Below, in pieces: positions 41,651 to 50,121 of a stretch of 64,000 nucleotides of DNA. This DNA comes from Bacillota bacterium (lineage in GTDB: Bacteria; Bacillota; Sulfobacillia; JABLXB01): NCBI GenBank assembly GCA_013178305.1, contig JABLXB010000007.1, forward strand, positions 124,001-188,000, given 5' to 3'. The notes under the pieces are model-generated. The model worked only from the letters and a program-made list of their open reading frames with translations, was not told the origin of the DNA and searched no databases. The number at the start of each line of letters is the position of its first letter. Position 1 is the first letter of the stretch. The position numbers and the translations under genes are program-made.

Positions 41651-42925
41651 ATGGAGCGCTACGTTATTGAGGGAAGGCAGCGGTTGTCGGGACGGGTGAG
41701 GATGAGCGGCGCCAAGAACGCCGTCCTGCCGATAATGGCTGCGACGGTCCTCTGCGGCGGACCGTGCAAGATAATCGACGCCCCCAATTTGAAAGACGTC
41801 CAGGTGATGTCCGGAATACTCCGCCGGCTCGGGGCCTCGGTCTCGAGGCAAACGACGCCGGACGGCAGGCCTTGTCTCCTCGTGGACGGCTCCGGCCTGG
41901 GCGACCACGAGGTTCCCGAGGATTTAATGCGCGAGATGCGCTCGTCCATATTCCTGATGGGGCCGCTCCTGGGCAGGCTGAGGAGGGTAAGGGTTTCGTA
42001 CCCCGGCGGCTGCGCCATCGGGCCGAGGCCGATCGACCTCCACTTGAGGGGGCTCCAGGCGCTGGGCGCCATCATTCGGGAACGGCACGGGTACATCTAC
42101 GCCGAGGTATCCAACCTCAAGGGGGCGGAGGTGCACCTCGATTTCCCCAGTGTCGGGGCGACTGAGAACATAATGATGGCCGCCGTCATGGCGAAGGGGC
42201 CGACCGTCATCCGCAACGCCGCAAAGGAACCCGAGATCGTCGACCTGCAGAACTTCCTGAACGGGATGGGCGCGCGGATCCGCGGCGCCGGGATGGACGT
42301 CATACGAATTGACGGGGTCGACAGCCTGAGCGGGGTGGACTACCCCGTAATTCCCGACAGGATCGAGACGGGCACGTTCATGGCCGCCGCCTGCATCACG
42401 GGCGGCGAAATCTGCATAGAGAACTGCATACCCGAGCACGTGGAGTCGATCACGGCGAAGCTGCGCGAGACGGGCGCCGATATCCGGGAAGAGAAGGACA
42501 GGATGTTCGTGCGCGGCCCGGCGCGTCCGAGGGCAGTTGATTTCAAGACGCTGCCCTATCCGGGTTTCCCAACCGACATGCAGCCCCAGGCGATGGCGCT
42601 GATGTGCGTGAGCGAGGGGACCAGCGTCATAACGGAGACGATATTCGAGAGCAGATTCAAGCAGGCGGAGGAGCTCAAGAGGATGGGCGCCATCATAAAG
42701 ACCGAAGGGCGAAGCGCGGTAATCAAGGGCAGGGAGACGCTCTACGGTGCGCACGTGGAGGCGTTCGACCTGCGTGGGGGTGCGTCGCTCACGCTCGCCG
42801 GCCTCGTCGCGGAGGGCGTCACGACGATTGAGGGTATCCAACACATTGAACGCGGTTACGACGGCTTCGAGGAGAATCTGACCCGGCTCGGCGCGAACAT
42901 CAGAAGAGTCAAAGAAGACCACTAA
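41651..42925 (+). CDS. murA: UDP-GlcNAc 1-carboxyvinyltransferase MurA
   Basis: MurA starts peptidoglycan synthesis by adding enolpyruvate to UDP-GlcNAc. SGAKNAVLPIMAATVL near residue 18 is conserved. The active-site cysteine is residue 121 in YPGGCAIGPRPIDLHL; a Cys here means the fosfomycin-sensitive form. FPSVGATENIMMAAVMAKG and GFPTDMQPQAMALM complete the EPSP-synthase-like fold. The protein is 424 aa, with ATG at 41651. It is an uncommon but known position for murA, between murC and the ftsQ gene. Confidence 0.95.
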   Translation: MERYVIEGRQRLSGRVRMSGAKNAVLPIMAATVLCGGPCKIIDAPNLKDVQVMSGILRRLGASVSRQTTPDGRPCLLVDGSGLGDHEVPEDLMREMRSSIFLMGPLLGRLRRVRVSYPGGCAIGPRPIDLHLRGLQALGAIIRERHGYIYAEVSNLKGAEVHLDFPSVGATENIMMAAVMAKGPTVIRNAAKEPEIVDLQNFLNGMGARIRGAGMDVIRIDGVDSLSGVDYPVIPDRIETGTFMAAACITGGEICIENCIPEHVESITAKLRETGADIREEKDRMFVRGPARPRAVDFKTLPYPGFPTDMQPQAMALMCVSEGTSVITETIFESRFKQAEELKRMGAIIKTEGRSAVIKGRETLYGAHVEAFDLRGGASLTLAGLVAEGVTTIEGIQHIERGYDGFEENLTRLGANIRRVKEDH

Positions 42926-42951
42926 ACATTGCACCCGCGTAGTGCTACAAT
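42923..42951 (+). promoter_or_regulatory. Possible extended -10 promoter before ftsQ
   Basis: TAAACA (42923-42928) and TACAAT (42946-42951) are 17 bp apart, with TG one base before the -10 (TGCTACAAT). A start site just downstream would exclude the GTG at 42952 and supports ATG 42976 for ftsQ. Confidence 0.4.
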
Positions 42952-42975
42952 GTGCTGGAGCGAAGGCGGTGCCCG

Positions 42976-43698
42976 ATGTCTCGTAGACTACGGGTTGTGC
43001 TGCTGATGGCGTGGGTAGCCGCCGTGGCCGGCGCAGCCTGCGTTTTTCTGAACTCCTCGTTTTTCTGGGTCAAGAGTGTACAAGTCCTTGGCAACGCCCG
43101 CGTCAAGACCGAGGAGATCGTGGCGGCGGCGGCGCTCCCTGAGGGCGTCAACATATTGAAGGCGCCGCTCGGCGAAGCCGCGGAGAGGGTGGCCGGGATT
43201 CCGCTGGTCAAGTCGGTCACCTGCAGGCGTCGCTTTCCGGACACCATCGAGATCGTCGTGACGGAGCGGAAGGCGGCGGCGGTGACGCCGCACCACAACT
43301 CGTTCGTCGTGCTGGACGAAGACGGCTGGGCGATGGAGGTGCGCCAGGCGCCCGGCGGCCTCCCGCTCGTGACCGCGGATCCGGTGTCGAAGATGGTCGT
43401 CGGGCAGCAGGCCGACTCGCAGGCCTTGCGGTGGGCGATACAGTGCGCCGCGGCTTTTGGGCCGCGGGTGGGGGACGTGGCCGAGGTCCACTGTGACTCG
43501 AAGAACCAGATTACAGTGTATATGACTGGTGGACTGCGCGGATTGCTCGGACAAGCCGACTCGACCATCGAGAGGAAAGTCGGTGTCCTGCTGGGTATCA
43601 TCAATGATGTGAAACAGAGTGGTCTGGAGGTCGAATACGTCGACCTCAGGTACGAGAAACCGGTGGTCAAGCCCAGACAGAAATCCCGTCCGGGTTGA
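42976..43698 (+). CDS. ftsQ: FtsQ/DivIB cell-division protein
   Basis: A bitopic protein of 240 aa with a short basic cytoplasmic start, one helix (VVLLMAWVAAVAGAACVFL) and a POTRA domain (FWVKSVQVLGNARVKTEEIV, VNILKAP..., VKSVTCRRRFPDTIEIVVTERK). The FtsQ beta domain follows. It is part of the FtsQ-FtsL-DivIC complex that times septal wall synthesis. The position after murA and before the DUF881 gene is the usual one in Bacillota, where the protein is also called DivIB. The start is ATG 42976, since GTG 42952 overlaps the predicted promoter. Confidence 0.9.
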   Translation: MSRRLRVVLLMAWVAAVAGAACVFLNSSFFWVKSVQVLGNARVKTEEIVAAAALPEGVNILKAPLGEAAERVAGIPLVKSVTCRRRFPDTIEIVVTERKAAAVTPHHNSFVVLDEDGWAMEVRQAPGGLPLVTADPVSKMVVGQQADSQALRWAIQCAAAFGPRVGDVAEVHCDSKNQITVYMTGGLRGLLGQADSTIERKVGVLLGIINDVKQSGLEVEYVDLRYEKPVVKPRQKSRPG

Positions 43699-43711
43699 GA
43701 GGGCTGAGGTT

Positions 43712-44425
43712 ATGCAGGTAAGACAGAAACACAGCCAGGCTGCAATAGCGCTCGTCTGCGTGATACTCGGGGTCATGCTGTCGATGCAGTTCAAGGTGCA
43801 GCAGTCCATTACGGCAAACCCCGCGTTCCAGCGCCAGGAGGAAGTGGCGCGGCGCCTGCGCGACGCCGAGAAGGACAGGGACGAGCTGCAGAAAGAGGTC
43901 GCTGCGCTGCGCACCAGAGTGGGGGAGCTCGCGGAAGGCAGGAACGTGATCGCGAGCCTGACCGCGGAACTCCAGGCGGCCCAGATGCTGGCGGGCATAT
44001 TGCCGGTGCAAGGGCCCGGAATCGTCGTCACCATGAACGACTCCAAGAGGCCGAGCAAGCCCAACGAGGACCCGAACGCATATATCATACACGACGACGA
44101 CATTCTCAGCGTGGTCAACGAGGTGTTCGCGGCCGGCGCCGAAGCGGTGTCGATCAACGGCCAGAGGGTGATAGCCACCACCGAGGTGCGTTGCACGGGG
44201 CCCACGATATCCATTAACGGCGTCCGCGTTGCCCCGCCGATAGTCATCCACGCGATCGGCGACGCCCAGACGCTCGAGGCCGGTCTCAAGACTCGCGGCG
44301 GCATTATCGACAACCTTGGGCTGTGGGGGATCGAGGTCACCGTAAGACAACTGCAGACAGTGGAGATCCCCGCGTACGCGGGCAGCACGTCGTTCAAATA
44401 CGCGCAGCCGAAGAAAAAAGGGTGA
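43712..44425 (+). CDS. DUF881 family membrane protein (YlxW/YlxX-like)
   Basis: The 237-aa protein has one N-terminal membrane helix (AAIALVCVILGVMLSMQF). A coiled coil follows at about residues 40-75 (RRLRDAEKDRDELQKEVAAL). The DUF881 domain contains VQGPGIVVTMNDS, then IIHDDDILSVVNEVFAAGAEAVSING near residues 115-140 (two runs) and IGDAQTLEAGL. The function is unknown; such genes sit between divIB and ftsA/ftsZ in many spore formers. ATG 43712 has GAGGGCTGAGG upstream. The small basic protein gene follows 6 bases later. Confidence 0.85.
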   Translation: MQVRQKHSQAAIALVCVILGVMLSMQFKVQQSITANPAFQRQEEVARRLRDAEKDRDELQKEVAALRTRVGELAEGRNVIASLTAELQAAQMLAGILPVQGPGIVVTMNDSKRPSKPNEDPNAYIIHDDDILSVVNEVFAAGAEAVSINGQRVIATTEVRCTGPTISINGVRVAPPIVIHAIGDAQTLEAGLKTRGGIIDNLGLWGIEVTVRQLQTVEIPAYAGSTSFKYAQPKKKG

Positions 44426-44431
44426 CATTCT

Positions 44432-44803
44432 ATGTGGGTTATAATCGCCAGCCTGGCAATCGGCCTCATACTGGGATACAACGTACCGGTCAAGATACCG
44501 CTGTTCTACGCGCGGTACATGTCGATCGCCGTGCTCGCCGGGCTCGACTCGGTCTTCGGCGGGATTCGCGCGAGCCTTGAGGGGACGTACGACCTGACCG
44601 TGTTCATCACGGGTTTCGCCGCGAACTCCCTCCTCGCCGCGCTCCTGACTTACATCGGCGACAGGCTGGGCGTCGAACTGTATTACGCCGCGCTGTTCGC
44701 ATTCGGCTACAGGGTGTTCCAGAACCTCGGAGCGATCCGGCGGCTCCTTCTGCAGCAGTGGCACCTCCTCCCATCCAGGCAGGACGCCGGCGCGAAGAAG
44801 TAG
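44432..44803 (+). CDS. sbp: Small basic membrane protein (Sbp, DUF1290 family)
   Basis: This 123-aa protein has three to four membrane helices and the DUF1290 signature LGYNVPVKIPLFYARYMSIAVLAGLDSVFGG (split near residue 15), followed by VFITGFAANSLLAALLTYIGDRLG. The C-terminus is basic and polar. The family lies next to DUF881 genes and ftsA in Bacillota, and its function is unknown. The gene is tightly packed behind the DUF881 gene, pointing to joint function. Confidence 0.85.
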   Translation: MWVIIASLAIGLILGYNVPVKIPLFYARYMSIAVLAGLDSVFGGIRASLEGTYDLTVFITGFAANSLLAALLTYIGDRLGVELYYAALFAFGYRVFQNLGAIRRLLLQQWHLLPSRQDAGAKK

Positions 44804-44869
44804 GGCAGGGAATCGCCCCCTGGCGTTGAATGTAGTCGCGAGACAAGCCCGCTTCCGGAGGTGGCGCTT

Positions 44870-46096
44870 TTGCCGGTACGCGATTTCGTTGTGGGCCTGG
44901 ACGTTGGCACCGGCAAGGTCGCGGCCGTAGTGGCTCAGGTGGGACAGGGTGCTCCCAACATCATCGGCGTCGGCGTCGCTCCGAGCACCGGGATGCGGAA
45001 AGGCGTGGTTGTCGACATCGAGGGCACCGCGCGATCTGTCCAGGAAGCCGTCGGCAGGGCCGAGCGAATGGCTGGCGTCACCGCGAGTTCAGTATACCTC
45101 TCCATCTCCGGAGCGCACATCCAGTCGTTCAACAACCGCGGGGTGGTCGCGGTGACGGCGGACGACAAGGAGATTACCGAGGCCGACGTCCAGCGTGTCA
45201 TCGAGGCCGCCCGCGTCTTCAACCTGTCATCTGATCGTGAAATCATCCACGTGCTGCCCAGGGAGTTCATCGTCGACGGCTACGACGGGGTGCGCGACCC
45301 CGTCGGTATGATGGGCGTTCGTCTCGAGGTGGAAGCGCAGATAGTGACCGGAGCCGTGACGTCCGTGCAGAACCTCCTCCGGAGCATCTACAAGGCGGGA
45401 CTCGAAGTAGAAGACGTTGTGCTCGCCCCGCTCGCCTCGGGCGAGGCGGTGCTGCAGGCCGCCGAAAAGGACCTCGGGGTCGTGGTGGTCGACATGGGCG
45501 CGGGGACCACGGACGTGGCGATTTTCGAGCAGGGCAGCCTGTGGTACGCAGGGGTCATACCTCTCGGTGGCGACCACATTACCAACGACGTTGCGGTCGG
45601 CCTCCGGACCCCGGTCACGCAGGCCGAGAAGATCAAGATCGACGACGGGACGGTCCTGAGCGGTGACGGCGACGCGGACGCGATGGTCTCGATACCCAAC
45701 GTGGGCGGGACCGGCAAGCGCGAGGTGTCGCGGAAGGTTCTGGCGTCCATCATCGAGGCAAGGGTGCGCGAGATATTCGGCCTGGTGGAGAAGGAGATCA
45801 AGAAATCCGGCTATCCGAACGTGATCGCCGGCGGGGCGGTTCTGACAGGCGGTTCGCCGCAGATGGCGGGCATCGCCGACTTGAGCGCCGAAGCGCTGGA
45901 CCTGCCGGTAAGGCTCGGGATGCCCTCGGGCGTGGAAGGACTCAAGGACATAGTATCGAGCCCCCCCTTTGCGACAGCGGTGGGGCTCGTGCTGTTCGCC
46001 AACAAGGATAAGGGCCGCTTGCAGGCGAAAAGGGATACGAAACCGGCGGGTTCGATATTCAGCCGGGTACGCAACGCATTCAAGGATCTGTTTTAG
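44870..46096 (+). CDS. ftsA: Cell-division protein FtsA
   Basis: FtsA is an actin-like ATPase that tethers FtsZ to the membrane. VVGLDVGTGKVAAVVA is the phosphate-1 motif. The SHS2-like 1C insertion has SISGAHIQSFNNRGVVAV, and VVVDMGAGTTDVAIF near residue 207 is the phosphate-2 motif. AGGAVLTGGSPQMAGI near residue 322 is the adenosine motif. The C-terminus ends FSRVRNAFKDLF, an amphipathic membrane-targeting helix. TTG 44870 lies 6 bases after GGAGGTG; GTG 44861 overlaps that site. It is 408 aa, with ftsZ 15 bases later. Confidence 0.93.
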   Translation: MPVRDFVVGLDVGTGKVAAVVAQVGQGAPNIIGVGVAPSTGMRKGVVVDIEGTARSVQEAVGRAERMAGVTASSVYLSISGAHIQSFNNRGVVAVTADDKEITEADVQRVIEAARVFNLSSDREIIHVLPREFIVDGYDGVRDPVGMMGVRLEVEAQIVTGAVTSVQNLLRSIYKAGLEVEDVVLAPLASGEAVLQAAEKDLGVVVVDMGAGTTDVAIFEQGSLWYAGVIPLGGDHITNDVAVGLRTPVTQAEKIKIDDGTVLSGDGDADAMVSIPNVGGTGKREVSRKVLASIIEARVREIFGLVEKEIKKSGYPNVIAGGAVLTGGSPQMAGIADLSAEALDLPVRLGMPSGVEGLKDIVSSPPFATAVGLVLFANKDKGRLQAKRDTKPAGSIFSRVRNAFKDLF

Positions 46097-46111
46097 CGGG
46101 AGGGGAACGCG

Positions 46112-47164
46112 GTGCTTGATCTCGACCTGGAGGTGGAGCGATTCGCCAACCTGAAGGTTGTCGGTGTGGGTGGCGGTGGGAACAACGCCGTCAACAGGAT
46201 GATCGCGGCGGGGCTCAAGGGAGTCGATTTCATTGCGATCAACACCGACGCCCAGGCGCTCACCCTGTCTAACGCCATGCACAAGATCCAGATCGGGGCG
46301 AATCTCACGAAGGGCCTCGGCGCGGGGGCCAACCCCGAGGTGGGCCGGCAGGCCGCTGAGGAAAGCCGCGAGGAGATCGCTAAGGCGCTTCAGGGCTCCG
46401 ACATGGTGTTCATCACGGCTGGCATGGGTGGCGGCACGGGGACCGGCGGGGCGCCCGTGGTGTCTGAGCTCGCCAAGCAGGCCGGCGCGCTCACGGTGGG
46501 AGTCGTTACCAAGCCCTTCACCTTCGAGGGTAGGCGCCGCATGGGCGTGGCCGACAAGGGCATATCCAGCCTTCGCCAGAGTGTCGACACGCTCATCACC
46601 ATCCCCAACGACAGGCTGCTCCAGGTCGTCGAGAAGAACACGTCGATACTCGAGGCTTTCAGGATTGCGGACGACATTCTCAGGCAGGGGGTCCAGGGGA
46701 TATCCGATCTGATCGCCGTCCCGGGCCTTATTAACCTGGACTTCGCCGACGTGCGCACGATTATGATGGATACCGGGTCAGCCTTGATGGGCATCGGCGT
46801 GGCGAGCGGCGAGAACCGCGCGGTCGAGGCGGCCAGGCATGCGGTGTCGAGCCCGCTCCTGGAAACGTCGATCGATGGGGCGAGGGGCGTGCTGCTGAAC
46901 ATCACGGGCGGCGGAGACCTGACCCTGTTCGAGGTGAACGAGGCCGCCGAAATCATATCGTCCGTCGCCGACCCCGAGGCCAACATCATCTTCGGCGCGG
47001 TCATAGACGAGAACATGAAGGACGACGTCAGAGTCACAGTCATCGCCACGGGCTTCGACCGGAATCAGGCAGAGAAGAGCGAACCGCGCTTCGACCTGAA
47101 GACGTTCCCGGACGACGACCTCGAAATACCGGCATTCCTGAGGCGCAAGGCCGTGGACGAATAG
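46112..47164 (+). CDS. ftsZ: Cell-division GTPase FtsZ
   Basis: This tubulin-like GTPase forms the division ring. [16 protein letters not shown] opens the Rossmann domain, and the tubulin signature [18 protein letters not shown] is near residue 106. The T7 synergy loop ([13 protein letters not shown]) is near residue 207, and the conserved C-terminal peptide [11 protein letters not shown], which binds FtsA, lies at the end. The linker is short; the total is 350 aa. GTG 46112 is the start. A strong terminator follows, ending the dcw cluster. Confidence 0.97.
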   Translation: MLDLDLEVERFANLKVVGVGGGGNNAVNRMIAAGLKGVDFIAINTDAQALTLSNAMHKIQIGANLTKGLGAGANPEVGRQAAEESREEIAKALQGSDMVFITAGMGGGTGTGGAPVVSELAKQAGALTVGVVTKPFTFEGRRRMGVADKGISSLRQSVDTLITIPNDRLLQVVEKNTSILEAFRIADDILRQGVQGISDLIAVPGLINLDFADVRTIMMDTGSALMGIGVASGENRAVEAARHAVSSPLLETSIDGARGVLLNITGGGDLTLFEVNEAAEIISSVADPEANIIFGAVIDENMKDDVRVTVIATGFDRNQAEKSEPRFDLKTFPDDDLEIPAFLRRKAVDE

Positions 47165-47212
47165 ATCCGGCCCCACGCCCGCGGGGGAGTTGCGAAGGCG
47201 ACACCGCAGGTA

Positions 47213-47247
47213 ACGCCCGCGACATTCCGTCGCGGGCGTATGTTTTT
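47213..47247 (+). terminator. Rho-independent terminator after ftsZ
   Basis: ACGCCCGCGA (47213-47222) pairs perfectly with TCGCGGGCGT (47230-47239) around a 7-base loop, followed by ATGTTTTT. Confidence 0.88.
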
Positions 47248-47259
47248 CGCCATCACGGG

Positions 47260-47293
47260 CTGACACGTTTTGGCCGGGGGTCGTACCTATAAT
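47260..47293 (+). promoter_or_regulatory. spoIIG-type promoter with 22-bp spacing
   Basis: CTGACA (47260-47265) and TATAAT (47288-47293) are 22 bp apart. The Bacillus subtilis spoIIG promoter has the same unusual 22-bp spacing and is activated by Spo0A-P bound to sigma-A polymerase. A weak 0A-box-like TTGCGAA lies at 47190-47196. The spacing is the best evidence; the Spo0A site is doubtful. Confidence 0.6.
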
Positions 47294-47358
47294 TGTTGCA
47301 GCGGCATATCATTCCGGCCGGACGCATAGCGGTTCCTAAGAGGGATGGTCCTTCCCGC

Positions 47359-48258
47359 ATGCCCAGGGTCGTATATGGGGACGTGCTGTTCGCGGTCAAT
47401 TTCATCATGAACGCGCTGATCCTTTGGGGGACGTCCCGTTTCACGGGAACCGCGGCGCCGGCGGCGCGGATCGCGTCCGCGTCGGCGATCGGAGCGGCCT
47501 ACGCATTGGCCGCCGTCTGGCTCCAGGCGGCGTGGATGGAATCGGTGTGGGCGAAAGTCCTGGTCGTCCTGGTGATGGTGCGCGTGGTGTTCCAGGTCCG
47601 GGGCGCGGGGCAGGTCCTCAGGCTGACCGGCTATGCCGTGAGTTTCTCGTTCATGGTTGCGGGCGCGACCATGGCGGTATGGGCTACGACTGCAGGTCCC
47701 GGCGCCTGGGCGCATCCGGTCAAGTGGTGGGCGCTCGGCGCCGCGGCGATGCTGGCCGCGGGGGGCGCAAGATCGGTGGCGGGCCTGTTCAGGAGGCGCT
47801 ACGCGCTGGGCGGCGGCTGCATGAGCGTCGAGATAGGGCTATGCGGGGCGATCACCGGCGTCACGGCGTTGCTGGACACCGGCAACCACCTGGAGGATCC
47901 GATTACCGGGGCCCCCGTCCTCGTAGCGGAATACGAGGCGGTCAAGGGGATCATACCCGCGGACGCGCGTCAGGCGGTGGCGAGCGGAGACCCAGAGGCG
48001 GTGGCCGCGGCGGTGGCCGGGACTCCGTCGCCGGCCTTTTCGTCCAGGTTCAGGGTGCTGCCGTTCAGCGCGCTGGGGGAAGCGGGCGGCCTGATGGTCG
48101 GCTTTAGACCCGACTCGCTGGTGATAGAGCACGGTGGCCGCAGGTACGATCGCTCCGGCGCCGTCGTGGCGGTATGCAGGGGTCCGCTGTCCCCTGACGG
48201 ATCGTACCAGGCGCTGCTGCACCCCGGAATGATGGAGGGGATCTTGGAGCCCGGGTGA
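47359..48258 (+). CDS. spoIIGA: Pro-sigma-E processing protease SpoIIGA
   Basis: SpoIIGA is a mother-cell membrane aspartic protease that cleaves pro-sigma-E after a signal from forespore SpoIIR. Five hydrophobic helices occupy about residues 5-145 (VYGDVLFAVNFIMNALILW first). The cytoplasmic protease domain has TALLDTGNHLEDPITGAPVL, with the catalytic aspartate at residue 173. It ends with a block containing VGFRPDSLVIEHGG. The 299-aa length is usual. ATG 47359 is preferred, as frames further upstream run into the promoter. sigE follows after 11 bases. Confidence 0.93.
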   Translation: MPRVVYGDVLFAVNFIMNALILWGTSRFTGTAAPAARIASASAIGAAYALAAVWLQAAWMESVWAKVLVVLVMVRVVFQVRGAGQVLRLTGYAVSFSFMVAGATMAVWATTAGPGAWAHPVKWWALGAAAMLAAGGARSVAGLFRRRYALGGGCMSVEIGLCGAITGVTALLDTGNHLEDPITGAPVLVAEYEAVKGIIPADARQAVASGDPEAVAAAVAGTPSPAFSSRFRVLPFSALGEAGGLMVGFRPDSLVIEHGGRRYDRSGAVVAVCRGPLSPDGSYQALLHPGMMEGILEPG

Positions 48259-48269
48259 GGTGATTCGAA

Positions 48270-49004
48270 TTGCTGAACACGGTGGCCAGGGCACGCCTGG
48301 CATGGCGGCTTGCCCTGGTCAAGGCGTTGCGGGTCCTGGGACTCGCCTTGGGGCCGTCGATCCAGTACGTAGGCTCGAGCGAGGCGCTACCGCCGCCCCT
48401 GAGCCTCGACGAGGAGAGCTTCCTGATCGGGAGGTTGAGGGGCGGGGATTCGGATGTCAAGGCGGTCCTTATCGAGAGGAACCTGCGGCTCGTGGTGTAT
48501 ATAGCAAGGAAGTTCGAGAACACGGGCATTAATATCGAGGACCTGGTATCGATAGGAACGATCGGCCTGATAAAAGCGGTGAGCACGTTCGACCCCGATA
48601 AGAGGATAAAACTCGCGACGTACGCCTCCAAGTGCATAGAGAACGAGATCCTGATGTACCTCAGGAGGACCAGCAAGACGAGGTACGAGATATCGTTCGA
48701 CGAGCCGCTCAATGTCGATTGGGATGGGAATGAACTCCTCCTTTCGGACGTTATGGGGACCGACGACGACGTCACCTACCGCGACCTGGAGGAGGAGGTC
48801 AACAGAGCGCTCCTCAGGAAAGCGCTGACGAAGTTGTCCGGCCGCGAGAGGGCGATAGTGGAGCTCAGGTTCGGTCTCAGGGATGGCACCGAGCGCACCC
48901 AGAAAGAGGTCGCGGACCTCCTCGGGATATCGCAGTCGTACATATCCAGGCTTGAGAAACGGATAATCAAGAGGCTCAACAGGGAGATGAAAAGGCTGGA
49001 ATAG
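48270..49004 (+). CDS. sigE: Sporulation sigma factor SigE (pro-sigma-E)
   Basis: This is the mother-cell early sigma factor, made as an inactive precursor. An N-terminal hydrophobic-basic pro-sequence (about residues 1-30, [20 protein letters not shown]) is followed by region 2, [34 protein letters not shown] (in two runs), with [21 protein letters not shown]. Region 4 holds the helix-turn-helix [23 protein letters not shown]. It is 244 aa with a TTG start behind GAGGTGA. sigG, its normal neighbour in spore formers, lies 6.5 kb away, behind a catabolic cassette. Confidence 0.96.
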   Translation: MLNTVARARLAWRLALVKALRVLGLALGPSIQYVGSSEALPPPLSLDEESFLIGRLRGGDSDVKAVLIERNLRLVVYIARKFENTGINIEDLVSIGTIGLIKAVSTFDPDKRIKLATYASKCIENEILMYLRRTSKTRYEISFDEPLNVDWDGNELLLSDVMGTDDDVTYRDLEEEVNRALLRKALTKLSGRERAIVELRFGLRDGTERTQKEVADLLGISQSYISRLEKRIIKRLNREMKRLE

Positions 49005-49155
49005 CCGTCTGACGATTGAGGCGGGATGCCGCGCGCCGGGAGGACGTTTGACACCTTCCGGCGCAACATTTTTCCAGAGCACTGTGAGATTCACAAACCT
49101 TGAAGGGATCTGCCGGTTGGCGTCGAACGATCGGCATGAGATGAAGGAATAAATT

Positions 49156-49195
49156 CATACAATGACCATATATGATGCAATACCTGCATCATATA
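49156..49195 (+). promoter_or_regulatory. Operator-like palindrome and -10-like element before the RpiR-type regulator
   Basis: TATATGATGCA (49169-49179) and TGCATCATATA (49185-49195) are a perfect 11-bp inverted repeat with a 5-base spacer. CATACAAT at 49156-49163 just upstream can serve as a -10 (TACAAT) and also equals the sigma-E -10 consensus. The palindrome would cover the start of transcription, as expected for a repressor site. Confidence 0.65.
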
Positions 49196-49221
49196 GACAG
49201 GAGACGTCAGGAGGCGCCGGG

Positions 49222-50103
49222 TTGGATCCTCAAAGGGTCGACGTTCTGAAGCGAATCAGCGAGGCTGCCGGGGATCTCAGCGAGGGGCAGCGACTTGTGG
49301 CCGAGTACCTGATTACGAACAGCGAGCGTGCGGTGTTTTTGACCGCTGCGCGCCTGGGGCAGGAGGTTGGGGTCAGCGAGTCGACCGTCGTGCGATGCGC
49401 CATGGCTCTCGGGTATTCGGGTTATCCTGAAATGCATAGGGACCTCCAGGAAATGGTCAAGAGCCGGCTGACAACCGTCGATAGACTCAAGGCGGCGAGC
49501 GATCAGGCCGGTTCAGGGGAGCATGTCATCGAACGGGTAATGCGGGCCGACATCGAATACATCGAGACTACACTGAGGGAAGTATCCAGGGAGGATTTCA
49601 AGCGTGCCGTGGAGGCTATCAGCGAGGCCAGGCGGATACTGGTGATAGGCCTCAGGAGCGCGTCGGCGATGGCCTTCTTCCTGGGGTACTCGCTCAACTG
49701 GATCCTGAGGAACGTCACCATGATATCCCATGGAGCAGGTGACATGTTCGAGCAGGTGATGTGTGCGGCTGAGGGAGACGTGGCCATCGGCATCACGTTC
49801 CCCCGTTACACCAGGCAGGCGGTCGAACTGGTCGGGCTCGCAAAGAAGCGCGGGGCGACCACCATCGGGATTACCGACAACGTGATGTCGCCGCTCGCGG
49901 GCGTGTCGGAGATCCTGCTGACCGCCAAGAGCGGTATGCCTTCCTACATCGACTCGTTTGTGGGCCCGCTGAGCCTCATAAACGCGCTGATCACGGCTGT
50001 GGGCGCGGAGGATGAGACCAGGACGGCGGCGGCGCTTGGTGAGCTCGAGCCGGTGTGGGATGAATACCAGATCTACTTCACCGACAGGACGAGGCGGGCT
50101 TAA
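49222..50103 (+). CDS. MurR/RpiR-family transcriptional regulator
   Basis: The protein has an RpiR helix-turn-helix (about residues 18-75: LSEGQRLVAEYLITN, FLTAARLGQEVGVSESTVVR, GYSGYPEMH) and a SIS domain (RILVIGLRSASAMAFFLGYSL, ITFPRYTRQAVELVGLAKKRGA in two runs, then GITDNVMSPLAGVSEILL), which normally binds a phosphosugar or related ligand. TTG 49222 lies 7 bases after AGGAGG and gives 293 aa. The ATG at 49162 lies upstream of the large palindrome and has no ribosome site. It is the first gene of a cassette with an aminotransferase, a BKACE enzyme and a TRAP transporter, which it probably controls. Confidence 0.88.
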   Translation: MDPQRVDVLKRISEAAGDLSEGQRLVAEYLITNSERAVFLTAARLGQEVGVSESTVVRCAMALGYSGYPEMHRDLQEMVKSRLTTVDRLKAASDQAGSGEHVIERVMRADIEYIETTLREVSREDFKRAVEAISEARRILVIGLRSASAMAFFLGYSLNWILRNVTMISHGAGDMFEQVMCAAEGDVAIGITFPRYTRQAVELVGLAKKRGATTIGITDNVMSPLAGVSEILLTAKSGMPSYIDSFVGPLSLINALITAVGAEDETRTAAALGELEPVWDEYQIYFTDRTRRA

Positions 50104-50121
50104 GAGCGGGGAGGTGTCCAA

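Noticed and set aside
42952-42975. GTG 42952 as start of ftsQ
   Set aside because: It would lie right at the predicted transcription start and adds eight residues without a ribosome site.
47190-47196. Definite 0A box before spoIIGA
   Set aside because: TTGCGAA differs from TGnCGAA at one position and lies about 64 bp from the -35. It is too weak to call as a separate feature.
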